DNA of 64,000 nt from Cellulophaga sp. HaHaR_3_176 (lineage in GTDB: Bacteria > Bacteroidota > Bacteroidia > Flavobacteriales > Flavobacteriaceae): positions 1,232,001 to 1,296,000 of the forward strand of contig NZ_CP058990.1 of the NCBI RefSeq assembly GCF_019021925.1, read 5' to 3'. Positions 41,635 through 52,373 of the stretch are shown here, one piece after another; the first letter of the stretch is position 1, and every line of letters starts with the position of its first letter. The notes under the pieces are model-generated. The model was given only the letters and a program-made list of their open reading frames with translations. It ran no database searches and had not been told where the DNA came from. The translations under genes and the position numbers were made by a program.

Positions 41635-44232
41635 TTAAGCTAATTCTGCCTGATTTCTAAAAACTAATTTATCATCAAAAGAATCGATTAATACTACACT
41701 GTCAGCCGTAATATTACCGCTCAACAGTTCTTTTGATAATGTATTGAGTACTTCCTTTTGTATTACTCTTTTTATAGGTCTAGCTCCATATTGTGGATCA
41801 TATCCTTTTTCTGCTAAATACTGAATGGTTTCATTTGTTGCATCAATAGTAATATTTTGTTTGATCAACATTTTTTTAAGTTGATTTAACTGTATAGAAA
41901 CTATTTTAACAATGTCTTGTTTGCTTAAAGGAGTAAACATAATTACGTCATCAATTCTATTTAAAAATTCAGGTCGAATTGTTTTTCGTAATAAACCTAA
42001 TACTTCAACTCTAGCAGCTTCTGTAGCACTATAAATATCTTTATTTGCTTCAAATTTTTCTTGAATAATGTGACTACCTATATTACTTGTCATTATAATA
42101 ATAGTATTCTTAAAATCTGCAATTCTACCTTTATTATCAGTTAGTCTACCTTCGTCAAGTACTTGTAAAAGAATATTAAACGTATCAGGATGCGCTTTTT
42201 CTATTTCATCTAATAATACAACAGAGTATGGTCTTCTTCGAACAGCTTCTGTTAATTGACCTCCTTCATCATAACCAACATATCCTGGAGGTGCACCAAC
42301 TAATCTGCTAATAGAATGACGCTCTTGGTATTCACTCATATCTATTCTAGTCATAGCTGTTTCATCATCAAACAAATAGCTGGCAAGTGTTTTTGCAAGT
42401 TCTGTTTTTCCGACACCTGTAGTGCCTAAAAATAAAAATGATCCAATCGGTCTTTTAGCATCTTGTAATCCTGCACGACTTCTTCTAATAGCATCTGAAA
42501 CTGCTTGTATAGCTTCTTCTTGGCCTACAACACGTTTATGTAAAACACTTTCTAATTGTAAAAGCTTTTCACGCTCGCTTTGTAACATTTTAACAACAGG
42601 TATACCTGTCCACTTTGCTACGACTTGCGCAATATCTTCACTAGTAACCTCTTCTTTTATCATAGAGTCACCTTCTTGCTGCTCTTCTAAAACAATTTGA
42701 AGATTCTCAAGTTTCTCTTGTGCCTCTTTAATTTTACCATAACGCAATTCAGCTACTTTACCATAATCACCATTACGTTCTGCTCTTTCTGCTTCAAGTT
42801 TGTACTCTTCAATATTCAATTTTGTTTTTTGAATATCATCAACTACCGTTTTTTCGCTATCCCATTTTGCAAATATTTCATTGCGTTCTTCTTTTATGTT
42901 AGCAAGATCAAGATTTAAGGTTTTAAGTTTTGTTTTATCATTCTCTCGTTTGATAGCTTCTATTTCAATTTCTAACTGCATGATTTTACGATCTAGAACA
43001 TCTAGATTTTCAGGCTTAGAATTTATTTCCATCCTAAGTTTAGCTGCAGCTTCATCAATTAAGTCAATTGCTTTATCTGGTAAAAAACGATTTGTAATAT
43101 AACGTTGCGATAATTCAACAGCTGCAATAACGGCTTCATCTTTAATACGTACTTTATGGTGTGCTTCGTATTTATCTTTAATACCTCTTAAAATAGAAAT
43201 TGCACTTTCTGTATCTGGCTCATCAACTATGATTTTTTGAAACCTTCGTTCTAGAGCTTTATCTTTTTCAAAATATTTTTGATATTCGTCTAATGTCGTA
43301 GCTCCAATAGCTCTTAATTCACCTCTGGCTAATGCAGGTTTTAAAATGTTAGCAGCATCCATTGCTCCATCTCCGCCACCAGCACCAACTAAAGTATGTA
43401 TCTCATCAATAAATAAAACGATGTTACCATCAGATGTTGTCACTTCTTTAATTACAGATTTTAAGCGTTCTTCAAACTCACCTTTGTATTTAGCACCGGC
43501 GATAAGTGCACCCATATCAAGAGAATATATAACCTTGTCTTTCAAGTTTTCAGGTACATCTCCTTGTACAATTCGATGAGCAAGTCCTTCTGCGATTGCT
43601 GTTTTACCAACACCTGGCTCACCAACTAACATCGGGTTATTTTTTGTTCTTCGAGATAAAATTTGAAGAACTCTACGTATCTCTTCGTCACGACCAATAA
43701 CAGGATCTAACTTTCCGTTATCTGCCATTTCATTTAAGTTTTTCGCAAATTTATTTAAAGAATTATAAGTGTCCTCAGCACTTTGAGAAGTTACTTTACC
43801 ACCTTTTCTTAATTCTTCAATGGCAGCTTTGAAATTCTTTTCAGATACACCTTGGTCTTTTAATATTTGAGCAATTTTACTCTTCGAATTAAAAATAGCT
43901 AACAATAAATGTTCTATCGAAACATATTCATCAGACATTTTTTTAGCAATACTAGTAGCCTCATTTAAGGTTTTAGATGTTTCTCTTGAAAACATAAGCT
44001 CTCCTCCTGAAACTTTAGGAAAATTTTCTAGCTCTTTGTCAATAATTTGGAAAAGAATAGTGGTATTAACATTTAATTTTTTAAGAATAAAAGGAGTGAC
44101 ATTTTCATCAACTAGTGTTATAGCTTTAAATAGGTGTTCATTTTCTATTTGCTGATGTCCAAGCTCCTGTGCGAGTTGCTGGGCTTGTTGCACAGCTTCT
44201 TGCGATTTTATAGTGAAATTATTTATGTTCAT
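41635..44232 (-). CDS. clpB: ClpB disaggregase chaperone
   Basis: 865 residues. N domain (1-145, two Clp_N repeats), NBD1 with Walker A GEPGVGKTA near 206, a full coiled-coil M domain (about 400-530) and NBD2 with GTTGVGKTEL near 605. The M domain separates ClpB from ClpA/ClpC. It extracts proteins from aggregates together with DnaK. Single gene with a terminator; no CIRCE-like repeat was noticed upstream. Confidence 0.97.
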   Translation of the reverse strand: MNINNFTIKSQEAVQQAQQLAQELGHQQIENEHLFKAITLVDENVTPFILKKLNVNTTILFQIIDKELENFPKVSGGELMFSRETSKTLNEATSIAKKMSDEYVSIEHLLLAIFNSKSKIAQILKDQGVSEKNFKAAIEELRKGGKVTSQSAEDTYNSLNKFAKNLNEMADNGKLDPVIGRDEEIRRVLQILSRRTKNNPMLVGEPGVGKTAIAEGLAHRIVQGDVPENLKDKVIYSLDMGALIAGAKYKGEFEERLKSVIKEVTTSDGNIVLFIDEIHTLVGAGGGDGAMDAANILKPALARGELRAIGATTLDEYQKYFEKDKALERRFQKIIVDEPDTESAISILRGIKDKYEAHHKVRIKDEAVIAAVELSQRYITNRFLPDKAIDLIDEAAAKLRMEINSKPENLDVLDRKIMQLEIEIEAIKRENDKTKLKTLNLDLANIKEERNEIFAKWDSEKTVVDDIQKTKLNIEEYKLEAERAERNGDYGKVAELRYGKIKEAQEKLENLQIVLEEQQEGDSMIKEEVTSEDIAQVVAKWTGIPVVKMLQSEREKLLQLESVLHKRVVGQEEAIQAVSDAIRRSRAGLQDAKRPIGSFLFLGTTGVGKTELAKTLASYLFDDETAMTRIDMSEYQERHSISRLVGAPPGYVGYDEGGQLTEAVRRRPYSVVLLDEIEKAHPDTFNILLQVLDEGRLTDNKGRIADFKNTIIIMTSNIGSHIIQEKFEANKDIYSATEAARVEVLGLLRKTIRPEFLNRIDDVIMFTPLSKQDIVKIVSIQLNQLKKMLIKQNITIDATNETIQYLAEKGYDPQYGARPIKRVIQKEVLNTLSKELLSGNITADSVVLIDSFDDKLVFRNQAELA

Positions 44233-44402
44233 ATGTGGATATTATTTTTGTTATTGTTTACTTTTGATAAGATAAAATCAATAATCTTACCAATACTACG
44301 AAAGTGACATTTTGTCTTATTGTGAGTGTTTTTAAAAGACAATACGTCAGTCTGTAAGTTTTTTGGTTAGATATCGACAGATTAAAAAAAGAAATATATT
44401 AT

Positions 44403-44798
44403 ATGGGATTATTTGATGGTCTATTTGGAAATAAAGATAAGGGTGAAAAAATTGAAAAGAAAGATCTTGCATGGATACCATTAACGTCTTTAGATCAATT
44501 AGAGGAAATAAAGGAAAAATCTGGTGCTAAAACACAAATTATTTTTAAACATTCTACAACTTGCGGAATCAGTAGAATGGTTATTAATACCCTTAAAAGT
44601 TCGTATAACCTTACAGAAGATCAAGCAGATTTGTATTATTTAGATTTATTAAGTAATAGAGAAGTTTCTAACGAAACAGGCTACAAATTTCAAGTATTAC
44701 ACCAATCACCACAATTATTAGTGATAAAAAATGGGGTAGCGGTAGCACATGCATCTCATGGAGAGATTAATAATATTGATTTAAGTTCTTTTATTTAA
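44403..44798 (+). CDS. ytxJ: Bacilliredoxin-like protein YtxJ
   Basis: 131 residues, a thioredoxin-like fold with a single redox cysteine in KHSTTCGISRMVIN and the cis-proline block HQSPQLLVIKNG. It matches the bacillithiol-system monothiol protein YtxJ, which removes bacillithiol from oxidised proteins. The N-terminus (MGLFDGLFGNKDKGEK) is a common flavobacterial extension. It implies that this organism makes bacillithiol. Confidence 0.9.
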   Translation: MGLFDGLFGNKDKGEKIEKKDLAWIPLTSLDQLEEIKEKSGAKTQIIFKHSTTCGISRMVINTLKSSYNLTEDQADLYYLDLLSNREVSNETGYKFQVLHQSPQLLVIKNGVAVAHASHGEINNIDLSSFI

Positions 44799-44810
44799 GA
44801 ATGAATTTAT

Positions 44811-44856
44811 AACATAAAAAGCCTTCAAATTATATAATTTGAAGGCTTTTTATGTT
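44811..44856. terminator. Bidirectional terminator between ytxJ and fumarylacetoacetase
   Basis: A 46-base near-perfect palindrome (AACATAAAAAGCCTTCAAA and complement) between convergent genes, with A and T tracts. Confidence 0.9.
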
Positions 44857-44887
44857 ATTTATAATTAGATTTTACTTTGTTTGAAAA

Positions 44888-46177
44888 TCACTTTTTTTTA
44901 GGTTGAAATACAGGAAGTAATTTACTTGAAACTTCTCCAAACCCAATTCTGAATCCATCTTTTTCACAATACCCAGTAATAGTTACTGTATCGTTGTCAT
45001 CTATAAATTTACGAGTACTTCCGTCATTTAAATTAATCAAGTTTTTTCCTGCCCAACTTAATTCTAACATTGATCCGTAAGAGTCTGGTGTTGGTCCGGA
45101 AATAGTTCCACTACCCATCATATCACCACTAATAACATTACAACCATTTACGGTATGGTGTGCTAATTGTTGTGCCATAGTCCAATACATGTATTTAAAA
45201 TTAGACTTGGTAACAGTTGTAGGTGTACTGTTTTCAGGAGTAATTGAAACTTCTAAATTAATATCATATGTTTTCTTTTCTGTCTGTTGTAAATATGGTA
45301 ATGGCTCAGGGTTTTGTTCTGGACTATTTACTTTAAAAGGTTGTAAAGCATCCATAGTAACAATCCAAGGAGAAATTGATGAAGCAAAGTTTTTTGCTAA
45401 AAATGGACCTAACGGAACATATTCCCACTTTTGAATATCTCTAGCACTCCAGTCGTTAAAAAGTACCATTCCGAATATATAATCTTCTGCTTCATCTACA
45501 GGAATTGGTTCTCCTAGTAAGTTAGCATCTGTAGTTATAAAAGCCATTTCTAACTCAAAATCTACTAATTTTGAAGGTCCAAAAACTGGTTCTGTTGCTC
45601 CAGCAGGCATTGTTTGGCCCATCGGTCTGCGAACAGGTGTACCGCTTGGTACTATAGATGAGCTTCTACCGTGATAACCTACAGGTATATGAAGCCAATT
45701 AGGCAATAATGCATTATCAGGGTCTCTAAACATAGTACCCACATTTGTAGCATGTTCTTTACTAGAATAAAAATCAGTGTAATCACCAATTTGTACTGGC
45801 AATTGCATTTCTATTTCTTCCATTGTAAAAAGAACTACTTTTTTATGTTCTTCATTATCTCTTAAAGATGAGTTATCTTTTTCAAAAATATCAGAGATTC
45901 TATTACGAACTAAACGCCATGTTTTTTTTCCGTCAGATATAAAATCGTTCAAAGTATCCTGTAAAAAAATATCATCTGTTAAAGGAATATCTTTAAAATA
46001 TCCAAGTTGGTGTAATGCACCTAAATCAATAGCATGATCTCCAATTCTTGTTCCAATAGTAATAACATCATCTCTCGTTAAAAAAACTCCAAAAGGAATA
46101 TTTTGAATTGGAAAATCAGAATTTGAAGATACTTCAATCCAAGACTTTCTATTTGGGTTATTTGTTTTTAATGGCAT
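44888..46177 (-). CDS. fahA: Fumarylacetoacetase
   Basis: About 429 residues. The catalytic domain has DFYSSKEHATNVGTMFRD, GYHGRSSSIVPSGTPVRRPMGQ, DFELEMAFI, FNDWSARDIQKWEYVPLGPFLAKNF and SGDMMGSGTISGP. It splits fumarylacetoacetate in the last step of tyrosine/phenylalanine breakdown. ATG at 46177 (MPLKTNNPNRKSW) is chosen over ATG at 46219, because a TATATTTG promoter element overlaps the longer start. Confidence 0.94.
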   Translation of the reverse strand: MPLKTNNPNRKSWIEVSSNSDFPIQNIPFGVFLTRDDVITIGTRIGDHAIDLGALHQLGYFKDIPLTDDIFLQDTLNDFISDGKKTWRLVRNRISDIFEKDNSSLRDNEEHKKVVLFTMEEIEMQLPVQIGDYTDFYSSKEHATNVGTMFRDPDNALLPNWLHIPVGYHGRSSSIVPSGTPVRRPMGQTMPAGATEPVFGPSKLVDFELEMAFITTDANLLGEPIPVDEAEDYIFGMVLFNDWSARDIQKWEYVPLGPFLAKNFASSISPWIVTMDALQPFKVNSPEQNPEPLPYLQQTEKKTYDINLEVSITPENSTPTTVTKSNFKYMYWTMAQQLAHHTVNGCNVISGDMMGSGTISGPTPDSYGSMLELSWAGKNLINLNDGSTRKFIDDNDTVTITGYCEKDGFRIGFGEVSSKLLPVFQPKKK

Positions 46178-46216
46178 ATTCGAAATTGTTAATTGATGTT
46201 TAATAAGTTCTTTAAT

Positions 46217-46224
46217 CAAATATA
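46217..46224 (-). promoter_or_regulatory. -7 element of fumarylacetoacetase
   Basis: TATATTTG on the - strand fits TAnnTTTG, 39 bases before ATG 46177. It overlaps the ATG at 46219 and so argues for the shorter protein. Confidence 0.45.
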
Positions 46225-46290
46225 TTATTTTCTTCTAATTTACGGTTGTCAATTTGTATTTTTACAGTTCATTTAACAGTTTATTTTATT

Positions 46291-47568
46291 ATGCAACGCG
46301 ACAATCAAATTTTTGAATTAATTGCTGAAGAAAAACAGCGTCAACTTAACGGAATAGAACTTATTGCTTCTGAAAACTTTGTAAGTGAACAGGTAATGGA
46401 AGCAGCAGGATCTGTATTAACCAATAAATACGCAGAGGGCTACCCAGGAAAACGTTATTATGGTGGTTGTGAAGTTGTAGATGAAGTAGAACAAATAGCA
46501 ATCGACAGAGCTAAAGAATTGTTTGGTGCTGAATACGCTAACGTACAGCCTCACTCAGGTTCGCAAGCAAATGCATCTGTTTACCATGCTTGTTTAAAAG
46601 TTGGTGATACAATTTTAGGTTTCGATTTATCTCACGGTGGGCATTTAACTCATGGCTCTCCTGTAAATTTTTCTGGTAGATTATACAATCCAGTATTTTA
46701 CGGAGTAGAAAAAGAAACTGGAATGTTGAATTATGATAAAATTCAAGAAATTGCAGAAAAAGAAAAACCAAAGATGATTGTTGCTGGTGCTTCTGCATAT
46801 TCTAGAGATATCGATTTTAAAAGATTTAGAGCAATTGCTGATAGTGTGGGTGCTTTATTATTGGCTGATATTTCTCATCCTTCTGGTTTAATTGCTAAAG
46901 GAATTTTAAATGATCCAATTCCTCACTGTCATATAGTAACAACGACAACACATAAAACTTTAAGAGGACCAAGAGGTGGTTTAATATTGATGGGTAAAGA
47001 TTTTGAAAACCCATTCGGAATTAAATTAAAAGATGGTAGCCTACGTAAAATGTCTGCTCTATTAAATTTAGCTGTTTTTCCTGGAAACCAAGGTGGACCT
47101 TTAGAGCACATTATTGCTGCTAAAGCTATTGCTTTTGGTGAAGCATTAACAGATGAATATTTAACGTATATTTTACAAGTTAAAAAGAATGCTGATGCAA
47201 TGGCAAAAGCTTTTGTGAAAAAAGGATATGAAATAATTTCTGGTGGTACTGATAACCATATGATGTTAATTGATCTTCGTAATAAAAACATTACAGGTAA
47301 AGATGCAGAGAATACTTTGGTGAAAGCTGATATTACTGCAAATAAAAACATGGTTCCTTTTGATGATAAATCTCCTTTTGTTACATCGGGTGTGCGTTTT
47401 GGTACTGCTGCAATAACAACAAGAGGTTTAAAAGAAGCTGAAATGGAAACTATAGTTGAATTAGTTGATGAAGCACTTGTTAATTGGGAAAATGATGATG
47501 TTTTAGAAGCTGTAAAAGTAAAAGTAAATGCATTAATGAGTGGTAGAGAATTGTTCTACGCTTGCTAA
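46291..47568 (+). CDS. glyA: Serine hydroxymethyltransferase
   Basis: About 425 residues from ATG 46291 ([18 protein letters not shown]); the upstream in-frame ATG at 46246 adds a hydrophobic lead absent from the family. Signatures: [39 protein letters not shown] and the PLP lysine in [14 protein letters not shown] near residue 223. It interconverts serine and glycine with tetrahydrofolate. Divergent from fumarylacetoacetase, with a terminator at the end. Confidence 0.96.
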   Translation: MQRDNQIFELIAEEKQRQLNGIELIASENFVSEQVMEAAGSVLTNKYAEGYPGKRYYGGCEVVDEVEQIAIDRAKELFGAEYANVQPHSGSQANASVYHACLKVGDTILGFDLSHGGHLTHGSPVNFSGRLYNPVFYGVEKETGMLNYDKIQEIAEKEKPKMIVAGASAYSRDIDFKRFRAIADSVGALLLADISHPSGLIAKGILNDPIPHCHIVTTTTHKTLRGPRGGLILMGKDFENPFGIKLKDGSLRKMSALLNLAVFPGNQGGPLEHIIAAKAIAFGEALTDEYLTYILQVKKNADAMAKAFVKKGYEIISGGTDNHMMLIDLRNKNITGKDAENTLVKADITANKNMVPFDDKSPFVTSGVRFGTAAITTRGLKEAEMETIVELVDEALVNWENDDVLEAVKVKVNALMSGRELFYAC

Positions 47569-47586
47569 GCTAAAGCTTTATATATA

Positions 47587-47619
47587 AAAAAGCCTCTGAA
47601 TATTTTTCAGAGGCTTTTT
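47587..47619. terminator. Bidirectional terminator between glyA and leuB
   Basis: AAAAAGCCTCTGAA/TTCAGAGGCTTTTT, 14-bp perfect stem, convergent genes. Confidence 0.93.
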
Positions 47620-47643
47620 CTTTACTATTATTTTGAACTAGAA

Positions 47644-48699
47644 TTAAATATTTTTAGCTAACCAATTTCCAACTTCACTTGTTTTATATGAAGTTCCTCC
47701 ATCAGCTAAATCTTCAGTAACATAACCTTCAGCTAAAGATTTGTTTACAACTACTCTGATCGCCTCAGCTTCATCAGTTAAACCAAAATCTTCAAACATC
47801 ATTGCTGCAGATAATACAGTTGCCAATGGGTTTGCAATATCTTTACCAGCTGCTTGTGGATAAGAACCATGAATTGGTTCGTATAATCTAGTTTTTTCAC
47901 CAACAGATGCCGAAGGCATTAAACCCATTGAACCAGAAATTACAGAAGCTTCGTCAGTTAATATATCACCAAATAAATTTTCAGTAATAATTACATCGTA
48001 TGAGCTTGGCCATTGTACTAAACGCATTGCAACAGCATCAACAAACTCATAAGTAACCTCTACATCTGGATAATCTTTTTCCATAGCTTGTACTGTTTCT
48101 CTCCATAACCTAGAAGATTCAAGTACATTAGCTTTATCAACACAACATAATCTCTTAGAGCGAGTTAAAGCAAATTCAAAACCTTTTTTAGCTAAACGTT
48201 GTATTTCAGCTCTTGTATACGTCATCGTATCAAAAGCAGTATTTCCATTGTCTTTTCTTCCTCTTTCACCAAAATAAACACCACCTGTAAGTTCTCTTAA
48301 AATGATTAAGTCAGTACCTTCAATACGCTCTCTTTTTAATGGAGATTTATCAATTAATGAAGGAAAAGTAAAAGTAGGTCTCACGTTAGCAAATAACCCT
48401 AATTTTTGACGCATTTTTAATAAACCTTGCTCAGGTCTTACTTTTGCAGAAGGATCATTATCAAAACGAGGATGACCAATAGCTCCAAAAAGAACAGCAT
48501 CAGCAGCTTCGCAAATTGCATGCGTACTATCTGGGTAAGGTTCTCCACAATCATCAATTGCAGCAGCACCTGTTAAAGCTGGAGTCCAGCTTAAATCATG
48601 ACCGAATTTTTTTGCTATCGCATCAGATACTTTTACTGCTTGGTCTATAACTTCAGGACCAATTCCATCTCCTGCTAAAAGGGCAATATTTAATTTCAT
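47644..48699 (-). CDS. leuB: 3-isopropylmalate dehydrogenase
   Basis: 351 residues: LLAGDGIGPEV, LLKMRQKLGLFANVRPT, RELTGGVYFGERG (LeuB loop), NLFGDILTDEASVISGSMG and EPIHGSYPQAAGKDIANP (NAD-binding). It oxidises and decarboxylates 3-isopropylmalate in leucine synthesis. Last gene of the leuCDAB operon, 80 bases after leuA; this gap holds no clear terminator. Confidence 0.96.
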   Translation of the reverse strand: MKLNIALLAGDGIGPEVIDQAVKVSDAIAKKFGHDLSWTPALTGAAAIDDCGEPYPDSTHAICEAADAVLFGAIGHPRFDNDPSAKVRPEQGLLKMRQKLGLFANVRPTFTFPSLIDKSPLKRERIEGTDLIILRELTGGVYFGERGRKDNGNTAFDTMTYTRAEIQRLAKKGFEFALTRSKRLCCVDKANVLESSRLWRETVQAMEKDYPDVEVTYEFVDAVAMRLVQWPSSYDVIITENLFGDILTDEASVISGSMGLMPSASVGEKTRLYEPIHGSYPQAAGKDIANPLATVLSAAMMFEDFGLTDEAEAIRVVVNKSLAEGYVTEDLADGGTSYKTSEVGNWLAKNI

Positions 48700-48779
48700 C
48701 TTTATTTGCTTTTCGTTCCGCTTTTAAGAGCTTCACTTTATTATTAATTATATGTTTTGTCTTTTTCTAAAACAATAGA

Positions 48780-50297
48780 TTAAATGATGTTTAACATTTT
48801 TTCAGTTGCTTTTATTGCAGAAACAGTCTGATCAGAGTCTAACCCACGAGTTATAATCTCTTTCCCGTTTTGCTCCCAAGTAATTACAGTTTCACACAAA
48901 GCATCAGAGCTACTACCAGGTGGTATACGAACTGCATAATCAATCAATTTTGGTAGATTGATTTTCATCGATTTATAGATGACTTTAAGTGCATTCATAA
49001 AAGCATCAAATTGGCCATCACCTTGGGCGTGTTCTTCGTAAAACTCACCTTCAATTTCAATAGCAACTGCAGCAGCTGGTTGTAAGCCATTTGCGTGAGA
49101 TAGTAAAAACGATTTTATGATTACTTTGTTTTGGTAGCCTTCGCTATCTAAAACATCAGAAATAATAAATGGTAAATCTTCTTTTGTTACGCGTTCTTTT
49201 TTATCACCTAATTCAATAATACGTTGCGTAACCTTCTTTAGCTCATCATTATTTAATGTAAGTCCTAACTCTTGTAAATTCTTCTGGATATTCGCTTTTC
49301 CTGATGTTTTACCTAAAGCATATTGGCGTTTACGACCAAACCTTTCTGGTAATAAGTCATTAAAGTATAAGTTATTTTTATTATCTCCATCTGCATGTAT
49401 TCCTGCAGTTTGTGTAAATACATTTGCGCCAACAATGGGTTTGTTTGCTGGTATTCCGAAACCAGTAAATGCAGAAACTAGCTTACTAACTTTATATAAA
49501 GATGATTCTTTTACACTAGTCTCTATTTCAGGAAGAAAATCATTAATTACGGCAACTACACTAGCTAATGGAGCATTACCAGCTCGTTCACCCATTCCGT
49601 TAACTGTTAAATGTAAACCATGGCAACCAGCTTTTAAAGCCTCCATTACATTGGCAACACTCAAATCATAATCGTTATGACCATGAAAATCGAAATGTAG
49701 TTGTGGATATTTTTTAACAATCGCATCAATAAAATCAAACGTTTCATAATGTGTTAACACACCTAATGTATCAGGTAATAAGATACGTTTTATAGGTTGT
49801 GTTGCTAAAAAGTCTAAAAACTGAAATACATACTCTTGCGAATTGCGCATTCCATTACTCCAATCTTCTAAATAAACATTGGTTTCAATACCTTTTTCTT
49901 GTGCTGATGAGATAACAGCAGCTATTTCAGAAAAATGTTCTTGAGGTGTTTTTTTTAGTTGATGTTTCAAATGATTTAAAGAGCCTTTCGTTAAAAGGTT
50001 TTGAACCTTTGCACCAGCATCAATCATCCAATCTAGAGATATGCCCTTATCTACAAAAGAAAGTACTTCAACTTTATCTATAAAGCCTTTTTCATTTGCC
50101 CATTCTGTAATTTGTTTTACAGCTAAAAATTCACCGTCAGAAACACGAGCAGACGCAACTTCAATGCGATCTACTTTTAACTCTTCTAACAATAACTTGG
50201 CAAGGGTAAGCTTTTCCGAAACTGAAAACGACACTCCTGATGTTTGTTCACCATCACGGAGTGTTGTATCCATTATTTCAATTTTTCTTTTTTTCAT
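48780..50297 (-). CDS. 2-isopropylmalate synthase family enzyme (LeuA/CimA type)
   Basis: 505 residues. The catalytic barrel has MDTTLRDGEQTSGVSFS, RIEVASARVSDGE, DFHGHNDYDLSVANVMEAL and HLTVNGMGERAGNAPLASV; an LeuA regulatory dimer domain follows (about 375-500). It should condense acetyl-CoA with a 2-oxoacid. Its place in the leu cluster argues for 2-isopropylmalate synthase. The YLEDWSNGMRNS and LLPDTLGVLTHYE blocks belong to the divergent LeuA2/citramalate-synthase-like branch, so citramalate synthase (isoleucine) cannot be excluded. Confidence 0.88.
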   Translation of the reverse strand: MKKRKIEIMDTTLRDGEQTSGVSFSVSEKLTLAKLLLEELKVDRIEVASARVSDGEFLAVKQITEWANEKGFIDKVEVLSFVDKGISLDWMIDAGAKVQNLLTKGSLNHLKHQLKKTPQEHFSEIAAVISSAQEKGIETNVYLEDWSNGMRNSQEYVFQFLDFLATQPIKRILLPDTLGVLTHYETFDFIDAIVKKYPQLHFDFHGHNDYDLSVANVMEALKAGCHGLHLTVNGMGERAGNAPLASVVAVINDFLPEIETSVKESSLYKVSKLVSAFTGFGIPANKPIVGANVFTQTAGIHADGDNKNNLYFNDLLPERFGRKRQYALGKTSGKANIQKNLQELGLTLNNDELKKVTQRIIELGDKKERVTKEDLPFIISDVLDSEGYQNKVIIKSFLLSHANGLQPAAAVAIEIEGEFYEEHAQGDGQFDAFMNALKVIYKSMKINLPKLIDYAVRIPPGSSSDALCETVITWEQNGKEIITRGLDSDQTVSAIKATEKMLNII

Positions 50298-50349
50298 TCT
50301 CTAGTACCTCAAATGGGTATCAATTATATTTCTTTAGGAAATAAAAGTT

Positions 50350-50946
50350 CTATAAAGGAGTGTTTTTAGCAAACTCAACAATATTATCTTTTACATTAAC
50401 TAAGTAATCAATGTCATCAAAACCGTTAAGCATGTTATCTTTTTTATATCCATTGATATCAAAAGATTCTTTTTCGCCAGTAGCTTTTAGCGTAACTGTT
50501 TGATCTGCTAAGTTTACTTCAATTTCTGTTTTTGGATCTTTTTCTATTTCAACAAAAATTTTGTTAGAAAAATCGGCACTTACTTGAACAGGTAAAACAC
50601 CAATATTTAAACAATTTCCTTTAAAAATATCTGCAAAAAAGCTAGATATTACACAACGGAAACCATAATCATAAACTGCCCAAGCAGCATGTTCTCTAGA
50701 AGATCCTGATCCGAAATTACGACCACCAACTAAAATTTTTCCGGAATAAGTATCGTCATTTAAAATAAAATCAGATTTAGGAGAGTTGTCATTATTGTAT
50801 CGCCAGTCTCTAAAAAGGTTATCTCCAAAGCCTTCACGTGTAGTAGCTTTTAAGAAACGAGCTGGTATTATTTGATCTGTATCCACGTTTTCGATAGCAA
50901 GTGGTACAGCTGTACTTGTTAATATTTCAAATTTATCGTAAGCCAT
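50350..50946 (-). CDS. leuD: 3-isopropylmalate dehydratase small subunit
   Basis: 198 residues: NVDTDQIIPARFLK, GRNFGSGSSREHAAWAVYDYGFRCVISSFFADIFKGN. Together with LeuC it isomerises 2- to 3-isopropylmalate. 20 bases after leuC and 52 before leuA. Confidence 0.96.
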   Translation of the reverse strand: MAYDKFEILTSTAVPLAIENVDTDQIIPARFLKATTREGFGDNLFRDWRYNNDNSPKSDFILNDDTYSGKILVGGRNFGSGSSREHAAWAVYDYGFRCVISSFFADIFKGNCLNIGVLPVQVSADFSNKIFVEIEKDPKTEIEVNLADQTVTLKATGEKESFDINGYKKDNMLNGFDDIDYLVNVKDNIVEFAKNTPL

Positions 50947-50966
50947 TTTAAGGTGTTCTTTAAAGA

Positions 50967-52373
50967 TTAAACTAATTCTTTCATCAATTCTCTTGGATCT
51001 GTAACTTTGCCTGTTACTGCAGCAGCTGCAGCAACTAGAGGAGAAGCTAATAGTGTTCTTGATCCTGGTCCTTGACGACCTTCAAAGTTTCTGTTTGAAG
51101 TACTTACTGCTAATTTTCCTGCAGGTACTTTATCATCGTTCATTGCTAAACAAGCAGAACAACCTGGCTCTCTAAGTTCAAAACCAGATTCATGTATGAT
51201 ATCTAAAATACCTTCTTCTTTAATAGCAGCTTCTACTTGGTGAGAACCTGGTACTAACCATGCTGTAACATTAGGTGCTTTTTTTCTTCCTTTAATAATA
51301 GAAGCAAAGGCTCTAAAATCTTCAATACGACCATTAGTACAACTACCAATAAAAACAAAATCAATTGGTTTCCCAATCATGTTGTCGCCTTCATTGAATG
51401 ACATATAACCTAATGACTTTTTAAATGTGCTAACACCACCTTCTACTTGCTCAGCATTAGGTATAGTTTTAGAAATGCCCATTCCCATTCCTGGGTTGGT
51501 ACCATAAGTAATCATTGGCTCAATATCAGCAGCATCAAAATAAATTTCTTTATCAAATTCTGCATCTGGATCAGTATGTAATGTTTCCCAATATGCCATT
51601 GCTTTATCCCAAGCAGCACCTGTTGGTGTAAACTCACGGCCTTTTACATATTCAAAAGTTTTTTCATCAGGAGCAATCATACCACCACGAGCACCCATTT
51701 CAATACTTAGGTTACAAACAGTCATACGACCTTCCATAGTCATGTTTTCAAAAACATCACCAGCATATTCAACAAAATATCCAGTAGCCCCAGAAGTTGT
51801 TAATCTAGAAATTATATAAAGAGCAACATCTTTTGGAGTAACACCAAAATTTAAATCACCACTAACATTAATTCTCATTTTTTTAGGCTTAGGCTGCATA
51901 ATACATTGCGTAGCCAATACCATTTCTACTTCAGAAGTTCCGATACCAAAAGCAATAGCTCCGAATGCACCGTGGGTAGATGTATGTGAATCACCACAAA
52001 CAATAGTTGCTCCAGGTTGCGTAATTCCATATTCAGGACCTACAACGTGAACAATACCATTTTTTTGGTGGCCTAGACCCCAGTGACTAACACCATGCTC
52101 TTTTGCATTTTCTTCTAAAGCCTTTAATTGGTTAGCAGAAAGTGGATCTTGAACTGGTAAGTGTTGGTTAATAGTTGGAGTGTTATGATCTGCAGTTGCA
52201 AATGTACGTTCTGGATAAAGTACTTTTATACCTCTATTTTTAAGACCTAAAAAAGCAACAGGGCTAGTAACCTCGTGCACTAAATGGCGGTCTATAAATA
52301 ATACATCTGGTCCGTCCTCTACATGTTTAACAACATGCGAATCCCATACTTTGTCGAATAATGTCTTTTTCAT
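50967..52373 (-). CDS. leuC: 3-isopropylmalate dehydratase large subunit
   Basis: 468 residues of the aconitase family. Iron-sulfur ligands lie in FIGSCTNGR and [36 protein letters not shown] is the substrate-binding block. It works with LeuD. First gene of the leu operon; a -7-like element lies 49 bases upstream. Confidence 0.97.
   Translation of the reverse strand: MKKTLFDKVWDSHVVKHVEDGPDVLFIDRHLVHEVTSPVAFLGLKNRGIKVLYPERTFATADHNTPTINQHLPVQDPLSANQLKALEENAKEHGVSHWGLGHQKNGIVHVVGPEYGITQPGATIVCGDSHTSTHGAFGAIAFGIGTSEVEMVLATQCIMQPKPKKMRINVSGDLNFGVTPKDVALYIISRLTTSGATGYFVEYAGDVFENMTMEGRMTVCNLSIEMGARGGMIAPDEKTFEYVKGREFTPTGAAWDKAMAYWETLHTDPDAEFDKEIYFDAADIEPMITYGTNPGMGMGISKTIPNAEQVEGGVSTFKKSLGYMSFNEGDNMIGKPIDFVFIGSCTNGRIEDFRAFASIIKGRKKAPNVTAWLVPGSHQVEAAIKEEGILDIIHESGFELREPGCSACLAMNDDKVPAGKLAVSTSNRNFEGRQGPGSRTLLASPLVAAAAAVTGKVTDPRELMKELV

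Noticed and set aside
46246..46290. N-terminal extension of glyA
   Set aside because: Fifteen residues with hydrophobic character unlike the family; [11 protein letters not shown] at 46291 is the normal start.
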